A program made the position numbers and the translations under genes. From assembly GCA_037576195.1 (NCBI GenBank), contig CM075101.1:20150001-20214000 (forward strand): 64,000 nt of DNA, read 5' to 3'. Each line of letters opens with the position of its first letter. The stretch's first letter is position 1. The notes under the pieces are model-generated. The model saw only the letters and a program-made list of their open reading frames with translations. It was not told the DNA's origin and ran no database searches. This document shows, piece by piece, positions 20,712 through 33,412 of the stretch. The DNA is from Phytoseiulus persimilis. Its lineage: Eukaryota > Arthropoda > Arachnida > Mesostigmata > Phytoseiidae.

Positions 20712-23398
20712 TCAAGCTCTGTTCCAATTGCTAATCTCAGATCGGGGATATTCGTCCAGTACTACTGCGGGAGGATAAATAATTTTTGTGGATGAGCGGA
20801 GATCTACGCATAGAAATCTCGTGAGCTCACAACCTGACACGATGAACACTGCAACCCCCTGCGCACTTGAGAACGCTAACCACTATGAAGGACCACGGTC
20901 GTTCCCGTTCTGCTGAGTTTATTGTTCGATGCAGAAATCGTCATTGATGACAATGTTCTAATCCAAACGCTGTGCCTTGTTCTGGATGCTCCCCACCTCG
21001 ACTCGAGAAACAAGACTCCCGACAGACGGGGCAAGCCGGGTGTCTTCCACACCAATGATCCCGAACAAGCGCATGACACCTCATTTTGTACGCTTTCATC
21101 CGGTTCTCTCCCTCGTTTCTCAACTCGGCTCATAGCGTAGCATCGAACGTCATTTGTTCCCGAAGCTTCACTGTGATCACGCACTCATCAGAATGGAAGA
21201 ACGATTTCCTCGAAATCAAAAGCGATGGACTCATCGCCATTTGGAGTCGAGCTCGTCATATCATCTAAGAGTTTCGAGAGCGACTCTGGGTACGCTTGTG
21301 GGATCAGACTAGGCGAGGTCGCTCGGAAACTTCCCCTGATGTAAAAAATCCTGAACATATTGGGCATGGTACTGGCAGAGCCAAGCCGGAAGATCGGCTC
21401 TGGGAAGCCAGCCAGCAAAAAACATTTCCTGCGCAGGGGCTTCAGGAGACGGTTTTCGAGGTTGGCTGCTGTGCAGCCGTAGACTGCGTTGGCGTATCTG
21501 ATATTTGAGTCGATTTGGGAGAGATAGATGAGCCTCTCAAGTCCGAACTGCGTAGGGAGACTGACATTGATAATTGAAGATCTGAACTGCTCATAACTGG
21601 AATGAGATGTATCAGGGGTGGTGAGCTGGTGAACTCGTATCCAACCCTTTGTCCAAAGAGAGCCAAACCATGATCGTCCCGTTAGCAGTCATCGAACTGA
21701 CAAACGGAATCACTCAGCGGCCGCGCGTACGATCATCGAACTTTCTCCCGACATGATTCAAAGCGCTGAGATAATCGAAAGGCACACGGTCGACCCGACG
21801 TTGAATGCTGAAGATAACGTCGTCGTTCATTGTTTCCGTGCGCTCCTAAGTTTACCGACCATCTCCGTAAGTCAGAGCACGGCGATCCGACGTCTTCAAG
21901 GAGACGGCGTCAACGAGGAAACTGGAAGAGGAGTCCTCGGGGAAAAGAGTTCGAGGACCACTGATTTATGGTGGTTGACACAAGACACAAGCCCGGTACG
22001 CCAAGGCGCCGTTGATTGCTTCCGGGACACAGACACGAATATCCCAGACACACGTCAGTAGTATACAGACGACAAAATAGCAGTAGAGGGAGTAGTGAGA
22101 AACAATTCAAGACAACACTTCAGTGTCCGTCAAAGAATCGTGGAACACGTTGAAGTTTGTGCTTTGTTGGATGTCTGTGGGGCTCTATCGAGGCGCGAAC
22201 CTGTGACTGATGAGCGTCAGCAGGAATGCTCACGAATCTCTCCGTCTCGTTATCGCAGTAGGAACGGCTATTGCTACAACATCAGCGTCAACAGAGCTGT
22301 GCGTTGTTGTTTTTTGATTGAGTATGTTTTGAGTCACTCAGAACGTTGATACGAAGCCCCTGATGTGCAACTTCAATTATTGTCCGGATCATGTCCAGTA
22401 GAATTCCTTAGCAACCAGCGTTAATCAATTTCAAGATCGAAGAAACTGCATCATGAAGTGTCTCAGGAAGAAGGAACCTGGTGAGCGTTGAATTGACTGT
22501 ACTGTCGGCACCGGTCTTGTCACCAGTGCTTTGCCGCGGCCGGCTGTCGTGAGGAGCGTTCCAGCGGAGTTGCAGGTCCGTTCTGCGAAGGTATTGTAAT
22601 AGGGAACGCAGCTTATACTCCGGAGTTTCCTGGGTGCGTGCAGGGTTTCGTGAGCAGTAATCTGTTTTCCGCCAGATCACTTGGCAAAACAAATAGCTTC
22701 ACCGCTGCTTCGTAAAACTCGGTTGGGTCACCGATCACTGAGTAACACGATGCCAGAACATCTGATCAAGAGAAAGGATTGATGACATGACTCGACGATA
22801 AACCGAAATTTTCCGTATGTTTCGATCCCCACCGTCTGCCACGGTTCGCAAGCTATCCAAAGACTGTGTTATGTTTCGAGTCCGACACACGATCTGTTCC
22901 GAAATATTGAGACTCACTATTCTTGTTCATTTGTTCCATCATTATCGTCTTCCACTGAGCGGCAGCCGTTCGCTTTGCAAGGAAATCTTTCGGGTGATTG
23001 CCTACCTAATAGCTACCGCCGCATTCCTCTGCTTGTCATTCCCTTCGCGCACGCGAAAACCTGGATCAAGAATATGTCCCTGAGTTTGTTCGATCAATGG
23101 TTGAGGTCCTCCATAGAGCAAACCTTGAACGAACTTTCTCGCTTCGGCTTGCTGAGGTTGAAGTTGAAACTGCCAACGAAAGACGAATCCGCGTTATATG
23201 ATTGCCTGGGAAAGTACAATCCGAGCAAAAAACACCTTTTTTACGGATAAAATTGTCGTAAAATAAGGGAGTGTGCGGTGTCCGTTCACAGAATGACGCC
23301 CATGGAATCGTTTAGTACTTTCATAACGGAGCGCAACTTAGACTAATGAGATATCCTCGTTCCTCTCGATCCTGACAGGTCGAAAATCGGCGTAAAAC
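20712..23398. other. Intergenic DNA upstream of WDR20
   Basis: Several 60-100 codon frames occur, such as 22975-23250, but none shows a domain, family motif or consistent coding character. The last few hundred bases should contain the WDR20 promoter and 5' UTR; no TATA box is obvious. Confidence 0.4.
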
Positions 23399-26327
23399 AT
23401 GCAAGGACACTCCGGTGCATGCGCGGCCCCGCCGATGAGCGACTTCAACGCTGGGATGCCTCAAGCCGGCGCGCTGGAGCTCAAGACACAGTTCTGCACG
23501 AGGGAAGGCGAATATCGTCTTCTTCCACAGTGTGACCTGATAAGAAGTAACAGAAACGGTTACACTCCCCAGACCAATACACCCGTTAAAGTGAGTTTCT
23601 TTCGATAGAATTCAGCTCGCATGAAGCATATTTTGTGGCTTCTGAAGGGTTCTTTACATATTGCCAGAACCAAGACCGATTGCTTGAATGCCCAGCCTTC
23701 ATATCCGGCATTATTTGCAGATTTCGTTCATTCACGATAAAATTTGTTACAACGTGGGTCGTGATTTGTTCATCTTTGCCTACAAAGGAACTCTGAAAGC
23801 AATTAATCCCTCCAAGCCAATAGATAAGAAGGTGAGTTCGCGCCATCCATGCAAGAAGACACCGAAGCTCAATATTTCCGCCGGCTGTGAAAGATTGTCG
23901 AAATATCTGTCCATGGCCCCACCAGAGCGGGAATTAAAAGGCCTGGAGGTTTTCAGCGCTAAACTGTAGGCAACCAAAATCTCTATGCTTGTCCTCAGTT
24001 GTACAAGGGCAGTTTCCCCACGTGTCACGATTTCAACCTTGTTGCGTCGACGTCAGTTTCTTCTTCGCCATCGGTTTCGACGTTACGCACGTCGACACCA
24101 ACAGCGGCACAAGATTCTACCGATCTAGAAAATGGCAAGGGCTCTCAAGAGGAACTTGGAGCCAATGCTCCTTCGCCCACGAGTGAGGAAACCGAAGACG
24201 CCTCAGCCGTTGCTTGGGAAGGTATGCTTCTCGCGTTGCCTTATTGCATCATGGTTATTGGGGCGGCGTTGGAGAAATTCCATGATCGAGCCAACTTCAA
24301 TTTCAACTCTCAAATTCAAGGTTCGGCGCGTTTGATAACCGATTGCGCCTCAACGACCGATGAGAATAGTCATGAACTTCAACTCCTAGTGGGCTACAGC
24401 GCTGGCCAAATACAGATAGTCGATCCATCGTCGAGGGACTTGTCAAGGATCAAAGTTTTCAATGAGGAACGGATAATTGACAGGACCAAGGCGAGTGACG
24501 GTGACGGGAGGGCTCCTCGAGCTGTATTCATTCGATTTCTATAGTTCGGTTAAGGATCGACGATGACCCTGACTCCGACGGAAATCCTTTCAGGGCGTAC
24601 GGAAGGCAAGCGATGCACTGCTTCCAGCTGTGAACGATGTCTTATGCTGTTGTTTTTTTCATTCAGGTGACGAACGCCGCCTGGGTCCCTTTCTCTACAC
24701 AACTTTTTCTGGTGTCGCACAGCTCAGGTCAATTGTATCTCTATAAAAGTGATTGCATTTCCGGCCCTCAAGCACCGCATTACCAAGTTTTCAAGACAGG
24801 GCACGGCTACACTGTGTATACCTGTAGATCGAAGCAGACCCGCAATCCCCTGTTCCGATGGGTGATAGGAGAAGGATCGTTGAACCACTTTGCATTTTCC
24901 CCTGGAGAAGGGAAATACCTGGCAACGGTGAGACTCTGATACTAGTCGGAGGCTATCGAGCCTTAGACAGAGTTATACTCTCGCTGCGTGACTAATTTGG
25001 ACTAATTGAACTAATCGGAAACACTGTATTCTCTCGTGCGAATCCTCAGGTGAGCCAAGATGGAGTAATGAGATGTTTCGAGTACGCCCGGATGGATCTC
25101 GTCGGTTCGTTCCGTTCTTATTTCGGTGGCCTCCTGTGTGTCGCATGGTCGCCAGATGCAAAGTACGTTCTGTGTGGAGGTGAAGATGACCTGATCACAC
25201 TATGGTCGGTCAGCGAGAAAAGAGTCGTTGCCAGAGGGCAAGGTCACAATTCCTGGGTCAACTGTGTGCAATTCGACCCGTATCTATGTTGCGACGGGGG
25301 CTACAGGTAAGTTCCATGCTGGCTAAGAAATCCAATCCCGGAACTCAGCTCCTCAGACACCGAAGTGACGATCAGGAGTACCCCCCCCCCGCGCCGATTT
25401 CGCTGACCTCGGCTCCTTCCCAGGTTCGGCTCCGTAGGTCAGGATACCCAGCTCTGTTTGTGGGATGTGAATGAAAGCGAATTGCTTAAGCAGCCCAAAC
25501 CAAAGAAGTTATCGTCGCTTCAAGCAGTTAACAGTAACGGGGGACTCGCTGTCAATCGAGAGGCGACGAGTCCACCATCTCAGTCAGACCAAAACAGTAA
25601 AAACCATCAGAACAATAACACTGCTCCGCCCGCACTGCACGCAAAACACAAGGAGAACAGCAGCAGCAGCAATCATCGAGACAAGGTATGCGTCCTCAGA
25701 AACGTAATCAAAGAAAGCCTGATAATATGTCGTTTCTCAATAATGAAAACCACTCGCTTTCGGGAACTGTGATCGAACCCATCGAAACGGCTATTTTACA
25801 CTCCCCAGGAACACTGCAACGGCTCATCTGGCGCCCCCCTTCCAATACAACTAGGCTGTACACAATGTCCACGCTTGAATCAAGTGCCCATGCTCGAGCC
25901 TTTAATCTGTAAACGGATTGCCCCTGAAAGACTGACAGCATTACAGTTTCGAGAAGATTCCATAATAACAGCTTGTCAGGAAGGATACGTGTTTACCTGG
26001 GCTCGTCCGGGTGAGTACACGCGATTTATTATCGGTTCGCGGTAGTTGGGGCGGCACGGAACGTCGTTCCTTGTGGACCATTTTTTGTTTCGACACCATG
26101 GCTCCGGCTTCGCCACTCTTGTTTTCGTCTGCGAATGGCGCTAACTGAAACTAACAGGAACCTAATTTGAAGGAGTTCGCGTGGAGTCTGGAGAACGAGC
26201 AGATTTCGGAACGAGTGTTGCTGCTGCGTTCATTGATATCGACGCACCTTCAACTACGAATTCTGTGAGCAACAGCAGTTCGACTCTCACTTCGGGCGGC
26301 CCAGCCGCAACAACAACTACGACATGA
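23399..26327 (+). CDS. WDR20: WD repeat-containing protein 20
   Basis: WDR20 is a WD40 protein that activates the deubiquitinases USP12 and USP46. Exons are 23399-23590, 23721-23831, 23999-24490, 24667-24927, 25050-25306, 25424-25685, 25809-26010 and a last exon. Diagnostic segments are LELKTQFCTREGEYRLLP, ICYNVGRDLFIFAYKG, SKPIDKK, LYKGSFPTCHDFN, LLVGYSAGQIQIVDP, NEERIIDRTK, FAFSPGEGKYLATVSQDG, SYFGGLLCVAWSPDAKYVLC, GGEDDLITLWSV, FGSVGQDTQLCLWD, and LEPLICKRIAPERLT before ITACQEGYVFTWARPG. Intron 3 has a GC donor (AAG|GCGAGT). A Thr/Ser/Pro-rich insert not seen in human sits at 24030-24220. The 3' end is ambiguous: an acceptor at 26157 gives an immediate TAA at 26163-26165 (594 residues), and one at 26172 gives a 52-codon Ser/Thr-rich tail ending at 26327 (643 residues). 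Confidence 0.95.
25337..25377 (+). repeat. Single 45-bp minisatellite unit inside WDR20 intron 5
   Basis: CCCGGAACTCAGCTCCTCAG, then ACACCGAAGTG and GATCAGG, align with the unit of the 19-20 kb arrays. The unit is followed by a C10 run at 25381-25390. It shows that the unit is dispersed beyond the main array. Confidence 0.55.
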
Positions 26328-26486
26328 CTCCTCCAGTAGTCACTCAATTAGTCAGCCGGTTGTTGGTCCATTCAGTCAGGCGATCAGATAGTCAAGCAGT
26401 CAGTCAGTTAGATAGTTAGCTCAATTGTTTTGTTGACTTGTCGTTAAACTTTCTCCGTGTAAAATATCAGTGAATTCCTGGACAAA

Positions 26487-26492
26487 AATAAA
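26487..26492 (+). promoter_or_regulatory. Poly(A) signal of WDR20
   Basis: AATAAA, repeated in overlap as AATAAAATAA, is downstream of both candidate WDR20 stop codons. Between the stop and the signal lies a degenerate GTCA/GTTA tetranucleotide tract (about 26328-26420). Confidence 0.6.
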
Positions 26493-26499
26493 ATAACGC

Positions 26500-28506
26500 A
26501 GCTTGAGAAGAATAGAGTGATCTCCTCCTTTCACTGGCCGTGGACCCTTCATGCCTGGCTCAACGTAAGGTCTTGGCAGTTTCTTAGACCTATTGGGTGT
26601 TCTCATTTTGCGGCGGTGACGAATCCCCACAGGTTCGACGTGGTTTCTGTAACTGCAAAAAAGACGAGAGTCCATACAGGATGACTTGAAATCGTCGATA
26701 GCTGCTTCGAATATAGCACTTTCGGTTCATCGTAGGGGTGGATATGATGAAAATTGCGGCCAGGGGCTGAATCCGAAAATGACCCCATTTTTTCGAGGAT
26801 TTCCTGAAAGTGATCGGGGAAACGTTAACTTTTATGGGTTCGGACTCGGTCACATGGGGACGCATGTCTCGACCCCACCTGTTTCCCCCCGGAAACTGTT
26901 TCAGGCCATCTTGACGCCTCGAAAAACGGTAAGCATTCGTAACACGAAATTTCTCGATGATTGAGATGCTTCTAGGAACTGAGGGCGGAAAATTGAATGA
27001 GGGTGATAAGCAGCAACATCGAGAATCGTCGGATCGACCTGGAAACTCAATATCTGGATAATTCTGCCCCTTCTCCCGCCTCGCTTAGGAGTTACGAGAG
27101 GGAATGCGAGGAAAACGAGATTGAATGAGACTGATGAAGGGTTGGATACGATCGCATGCCATCTTTCCTCCTGAGATATACATCAAGATATTCAAGGTTG
27201 AGCACTCTCGGTACACAGAGGCGTCAGTTAATCCTCCTCATAAGTTCGAGGGAGTCCAACCATTTGTATCTCCCATGCTGTCTGTCTCTAAGGCATACCA
27301 TCTGTCAAGCTGAGTAATATGACCCTCGGGTGAACTTTTTGTGCCTCTTACGCTAACTGAAGATCATACTTAGTATCTCTAAAGCTAAGTATTCTGGATC
27401 TCGTGCTAAATTTCAATATGTCCTACTCTGAGCTCCCAGAGGGCCGGCAGACAGGAAGGCAAAGTGACTGACGAAACGAATCATACTGTGAAAATTTCGA
27501 ACCTCGAAGAGACGCTAAGAGCGCCCTTCTGATACAGGGCGCGGAGTTCCTTTCCGATCCTTGTCGGACCCGAAATGTCCCGTCCACCATATACAAGAAC
27601 ACGAGATATCCGTTATAATCGTAGTGCTCAAACGAGTTGTGGAACGTCCCATACAGAGGCGCCACAAGGGTCTCTGGTGCCCGGGCGGGTCAACGGAAAT
27701 GCCCCCCCCCCCCCCCTCCAACCGAGTCAGAAAACTTCAGGTAGAATTGCATGAATTAAAACATCAAGTCTACAGGATGCTCAAGGAAATTCATCATCCA
27801 GACGGATCGAAGCTCAGAAGAATTGAACCTTGCGGGCGCTCATAAATGCGAATTCATTTCCCGCATCGCCAATATTGATGTTATTTGAGAGATCGTGCTC
27901 GATCGACAGACTCGCCCATTTCGAGACTCGAAATTGACTAGTAGTCTTAGTGGAGTGTAGATATGACTTGATCAATTCCAAAGCTTCTTCCACAGCTTAC
28001 CGAGCTTATCGCACGCTCAGATAGGGGCGGGAGGAAATGACGATGTTTGGGCCGCCGATATCGGGATCTTACTTCTCAAAGAACTGCAGGATCTCCAGTG
28101 GGTAACTAGAAATGATATCCCCGGTGCAGCTCGGTCAGGCTGCTCGCGCTTTCATATCAAGCTAGTTAGGGAGGCGAACTCTTAAAATAGATGTCTCATG
28201 ACCTCGAGAAGGAGCCAATGAGTCTTGAGGGGAGGGGGGCGAACAAAAGATATCCAGGGCTGGAGTATCAGCCTGTGATTTATGAGGCCATCTCGATGTC
28301 TCAGTAATGAGTCCCACAAAATAGAATACAGGAGCGTTTCTTGCAAGGGGTTGGGGGTGGCTGTATTTTTGGCCGATGACTGGCCAAGGGAGAATCATGA
28401 ATGGATCGACAGATTCAAGTGAAAAAATCGGAAGCTTTGTTCTTGGCGACACTACGATCCACTCATTGGTGCACATAGCGACCGTCATTCTGACTCACCG
28501 GACTCT
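26500..28506. other. Intergenic DNA between WDR20 and the copia element
   Basis: I see no gene here. At 27654 the phrase CAGAGGCGCCACAAGG, followed by a pyrimidine/C15 run (27702-27716), looks like another hAT-type terminus in plus orientation; its partner end was not found. Confidence 0.4.
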
Positions 28507-28511
28507 GAGAA

Positions 28512-28690
28512 TGTTGAGATCTCTTGCTGAAAGTGCTAGCTCTTGTTCAGGCATCAGGACCAACGTCGTTACCTCAATATCAAAACTACAGAACTTATAT
28601 TATTGATAAAGACTTCGTCTCTAGGCACCCTAGGCCTGTTTCAGTTGCGAGCCCTCCTCATCAACATTTTCCCTGAATACTTGACTAGGT
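28512..28690 (-). repeat. 3' LTR of the copia element
   Basis: On the minus strand it ends TCTCAACA at 28512 and shares GACGAAGTCT, AACGACGTTGGTCCTGA and AGCACTTTCAGCAAGAG with the 5' LTR at roughly 75% identity. The outer 5' end is eroded, so its start (about 28688-28690) is approximate. Confidence 0.75.
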
Positions 28691-31206
28691 CCCCGAGGAG
28701 TTGCAACCAGGTTGCAGCCTTGCATTCTAAATCGCTGGAGAGGCTTCTTGATGTAGGCAGCCTGTTGGATCTTCAACTGGCGCTTACTACGATCGCGCTG
28801 GATTTCGATTCTCAGGTATCAGTCCAGCTTGAAAAAACCCGTGAGTGACTCTAGAAACTAATTAATAACAGACTTCGATGGAGCAATGCAGAGTCCATCG
28901 TCAACATAGAGTGCAAAATACAACTTGGCCCGATTGCTGTCATCGTAACCCTCAGCTCAAGTCATGGTGATGTCTCCTTGGAGGTCCCCATAGAAGAAGG
29001 CGGTGGTGACTTCTTGGGCTGTACTACTCACAGAGACTAACACCGCTGACCCTGGTCGCATGGAGACATCTCCGAATCGTTTGCGACTGCCATTAATAGA
29101 AGACATTGGATAGAAGTCGAACGCGACACTGCGGAACTTATTTAGAAGAGATCCATTCCCTCTCTCTGCGCACCACCCCTCGGCACATAAGCGCGCTTTG
29201 TAACTCTCAAAACTCCCATCCGGCCGACATTCCATCCGAAAATCCCATTTACACCGAATCAACTTGGCTGCTCTCGGTAGCTCTAGGACCCGAGCCCATT
29301 TTCAATGAGCGAGTGTATCCACTGTCAGTTGCTCGCTTTCAATCTGCGGCATCCGAAGCCCGCATGGCCTCTCATTAAGTCGCCGGACACTCGTCCATTG
29401 GAAAACTGACTTCACAGGGAAAGCAGCACATGATTCTTCCGAGACTTCATCCTCCAGAGTCATCCCCTCTGTCCACGACTTGATTCGCTCTTGATTCGCT
29501 GCCTGCCGAGACGCCCGTTTTCTCGTTTGCTGCTTGTTTGTAGTTATGTCCACGGCATCCTATCAAATCTCACTTATGTCTAGCAGACTTCGCTGCTTCA
29601 TCCCATGATACCTTTGGCAACGTTGCACCGTTGAGAATTGTTATTGCAGCCTCTATCACCGTCCGATTTTGACGCTCGGTTCGTCCGTTCTCAGCCGCGA
29701 CATGGGATGGCTAAGCTGGTGCTCAACAGGGCGCCTATTTAGCCAAGCGGTCACCGGCGTGGAGAAGGGAGGTTTTAGTGGTGACACCACACTCTCGGGT
29801 TGACGGACCAATGGGTTCTTTCTCCGGGGTCCGGAGAGATTCCCTCCAGCTCCTGACGATGTTGGAAAAAAAAATTTGCCTATTTAGGAGTGCAACCATT
29901 TTCAACGACTTGAACGCATTGTCGTTTCTCTCCATCTTCAGCTTGTGACCTGTGATCTCTTGCAGCAACTTCTACGAGCACCGTTTGCATCATGCTTAGA
30001 ATCTCACTCTTTTCTCGCATTGGATACACGAACAAGAATGAACTGGATACATCAACCATCAAGAATGAGCTGAAGATCGAGAGTCACCGATAGGGACACC
30101 GTGCTCTTAGGCCCACAGATGTCGAAATAGGATTGGATCACCGCAACGATTGCAGATTTGACCGCATTTTTCGGACGTAAACCTGACAAGAGTCATGACG
30201 CACCGCCTGTTCAATCGTCCGACAGTTAGCATGTCCAAGTTGCTCGTGACAGAGTGCAGTCGGGTACAGGTCCGATTCCGTGTTCATCCTCAAACTGTAC
30301 AGTCTATATCTCGTTCGATGACCGATGACAACAAACCGATTATCACATTCGATCCACATCTCTCAATCAGCGATAGTTTGCCTCGAAATCTACCTGTGGG
30401 TGTTGAAACAGAGACTAGATTCTGCCGAAGGTCTGGCACATGAAGAACTTCGGTGATCTTCACATGGTAACATGTACCATTGACGACACTCTCACCACAT
30501 ATTGATCTAGCTCCGATCGCGTAAATCTCATCTCTTCTACTTGCTGTGTAAACGGTTCGCTTGACTTCCAAAGGCTCCTACTCGCTGCACCACGCTCTAC
30601 GACTGCACATGTATCGTCCAGCACCTGCATGTGCTAGCCAGATATCGCTAACCTCTTGAACTTCACCTGAAGACATCGCACTGAATAGAAGCTCAGCTTC
30701 TGAAGCGGGAGTATCCGGGGAAGCCGTTAACGCGCGACTACCAAAAATATCTGTCCCAACTAAAATAACTGTTAGGGTCCTGGTTTCGATGAAAACTGCG
30801 ACATCTTTCAGTTCTTGTCACGCTGCTACATGCGGTACTGGAATCTCTTGTGTCTCTCTTTCTCGCAGTAGAAACACCTGGGAGTTTTGCTTTTCTCTCT
30901 AGAATTTGGAGGGACCTTGACCGCAAGAGCTACGGGTCCCTTTTTCAAATCCGCGACAGATCTTTCCTGTCCGAACTCAAGGATCTCTTCCTTCAACAAC
31001 CGTGGAATTTGATTTCCCCGCGTCTGCTCGTCCTCGTCGAGATCGTCTCAAACCGCAATCAGATGTCGGTACATTGGCGATGTGAGTTCCCATCTCCATA
31101 GCGTCCGCCCTTCTGTGAGAGTGGGACTCTCGCAGAACCGACTTTGGTTCATACAGAGTTGGAAGCCTAGTCAACATCTCTCTGGCGCTCCTTAGCATCA
31201 TCACGG

Positions 31207-32868
31207 TCGAGTCTATCCTCAACCGAAGGCTGTAGGAGGAGTTCGAGGAGGAAGGCAGGCTCTCAGACAACCAATTCGGCTTCAGGACGTTAAGAACGCC
31301 GTCAACTCGATTGAGTGGAGCGTCTTTAGGCCAGCCTCAAGAAACGGAACATCTCCCCCTCCCTTCGAAGGGTACTTGGATCCTATCTCCAGGACCGCTA
31401 CATTGTCGATGGAGGAGGAAAAACGCACAGGATTACACAGGGGGTCCCGCGAGGGTCAGTACTCGGACCGACGCCCTGGAACATCGGCTATGACGTTGTA
31501 CTACGTGTCAGGCCGCCGGAAGGCGCAACAACCATAGCCTTGGCAGATGATTTGGCGCTAGTCACCACGAGCAGATCGATTGAGGGACTCGAAGAAATTA
31601 GTCGAGACTCACTGGACGCAGTATCTCGGTAGATGAGGGAGAACTCTTCGTCCCTGGCACCAGAGAAGACAGAAGCTGTCATGCTAATGAAGGGGAGGGC
31701 GTAAAGGATCCCACAGGTTCATGTCGCGGGACACCCGGTCCTTATAACCCGCTCGGTCAGGCATCTTGGAGTCAGGCTTCAGTCTCAGGCGACGGGAGTG
31801 GAGCATGTCGAAGCAACCGCGGGACGAGCAGCGAGGGCCGCGGAGGACAGGGCCAAGATCCTTCCCCGTACTCATGGAGCTAGTGAGGCGCAGCGGAGGA
31901 TGCTTGTCACGGTGTCTCAGTCGATCGCGCTCTACGCGGCACCGATCTGGGCGCCCGCCGCGCTCAAATTACGAAAAGTCGAACGGCCCTAGAGCGAGCT
32001 AACCGAGTCAGTGGAATTCGGATTGCTCGCTGCTACCGAACTGCCTCTACGGTCGCGATTCTAGCTGGCTCTGGCCAGGATCATTCCATGGTCATTGCTG
32101 GCAGACGAGCGCACCGAGTTGCACAAATCAAGCGAATTCAAGAACGGCCATACAATTCTGATACGCGGGAGGGCCAATATGAGACTGAGGAGGCCATAAG
32201 GGAGGATACCTTTGCCAAGTGGCAGTCGCATTGGAATACAGCGACGCACGGAAGATGGACACACGCATGTGTCCCAGATGTAATAGATGGTATGATCGGA
32301 CATTCGGAGAACTCACGTTTTACACCTCGCAGATCGTCACAGGCCACGGGTCGTTCCAGAAGTTTCTTCACTCGATCGGGTGAGCCCCGAGCACGATCTG
32401 TATCCACTGCGACAGTGGGGAGGGAGATGGTGCGCACCACACCATACTGGCGTGTTCCCCATTTAGCGGACAGCTTTACAGGGCGACACTGTGCCGGAAC
32501 TTGTAGAGCTGATGATGACCTCCGAAAACGAATGGAACAGGATCAGCCGGAAAGTCGTTTGTGTCCTTAGAAAGTAGGAAGTCCTCGCGCGACTCATGTC
32601 GACGCCTCAGCAGCGAGTGCCTTCTGCGGCTCCGGCTACAACTGGACCGCCAGCGCGGTAGAGACGATGAGAAGTGTAGATCTTGAGGGCAGATATTAGT
32701 GAAGTGAGGCCTCCGCCGACCCGGAGGTAATGTTAACGAGTGGGTGCCTGTCAACAGATATCCCGGGTAGTCTCCAGTCGGCGGAAGGCGAAGATATGTG
32801 CGTTTCTTTGAGGAATCCCCTCAGTACCAGCCCCGTCTCTGGTCTCCGAAGGAGAATAAAAGAAAAAA
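31207..32868 (+). mobile_element. 5'-truncated non-LTR retrotransposon nested in copia gag
   Basis: Exact 13-bp duplications AGCATCATCACGG (31194-31206 and 32869-32881) flank the insert, and the 3' end is A-rich (AATAAAAGAAAAAA). In pieces the plus strand encodes a reverse transcriptase: EEFEEEGRLSDNQFGFR, ITQGVPRGSVLGP, then ALADDLALVVTSRS carrying the catalytic DD. A downstream region follows (SIALYAAPIWAPAALKLRK, WQSHWNTATHGRWTHACVPD), typical of the R1/I-like tail of such elements. Frameshifts and stops, for example after 31630, show that it is dead. Its orientation is opposite to the host copia element. Confidence 0.9.
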
Positions 32869-33233
32869 AGCATCATCACGGCTCGAACCGCTGGAGTCCC
32901 TCGGGGGTTTAGTTTCACCGCTCTTTCTTTGGCATCCATCTCAACCGGACAAATTGATGCAGTAGGTGAATCTTTCGAAGGTGGCCCTCTGATAGAAGTA
33001 ACTTGATCGCCGCCGCCGTCAATATCTTCGAAACATCCATTTGACTCAAGCCTTCAGCTGAGTCTCCCACACTAAAAAGTCGTGCGCCACGTCGAACTTT
33101 GTCACTTGGAGTTAGTCCATCGCGATTCTTGAACGAAAATAACTCCACCGTACCCGTCAAAAACTCGAGGGACTAACTTCGGCTTGAACGATCGTCTTCT
33201 CTGACTCGACCAGGATGTGCTGGGCCCGTAACC

Positions 33234-33412
33234 TGCTGAGAAGCCTTGTTGGAAGTGCTCTTGGAGTCTCTCAGAGCTCAGGACCAACGTCGTTGTCTCA
33301 GTGTGAAAACTAGCGAACCTATTCTCTTGATATAGACTTCGTCTTTATATGGACGTCTCTGCGCATGGGCACTGCGACAGTGCTAGAACATGCCAAAGAT
33401 GATATTCCAACA
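33234..33412 (-). repeat. 5' LTR of the copia element
   Basis: Read on the minus strand, this 179-bp repeat starts TGTTGG and ends CTCAGCA. It contains a TATA-like CATATAAAG (33351-33343). It aligns with 28512-28690 through GACGAAGTCT, AACGACGTTGGTCCTGA and AGCACTTCCAACAAG. The copia-type primer-binding site follows directly. Confidence 0.82.

Larger units (their letters stand above)
28512..33412 (-). mobile_element. Ty1/copia LTR retrotransposon, internally decayed, with nested insertion
   Basis: The element is bounded by exact 5-bp duplications GAGAA (28507-28511 and 33413-33417). On the minus strand it reads: 5' LTR (33412-33234, starting TGTTGG and ending AGCA), a primer-binding site GGTTACGGGCCCAGCA (33233-33218) like that of Drosophila copia, gag, protease region, integrase, reverse transcriptase and 3' LTR. 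Seen motifs are the gag zinc knuckle CFYCEKERH (near 30870), DIWLAHAGAG where a DSG-type protease site is expected, the GAG-pre-integrase LCHEQLGHANCRTIEQ, integrase AENGRTERQNRTVIEAA (near 29680), RT WDFRMECRPDGSFESYKARL, and LYFALYVDDGL (near 28910). RNase H is missing between RT and the 3' LTR. Many stops and frameshifts make it inactive. A non-LTR element splits gag. Confidence 0.9.

Noticed and set aside
22975..23250. 91-codon frame upstream of WDR20
   Set aside because: No recognisable similarity and no splice link to WDR20, whose N-terminus is fully accounted for.
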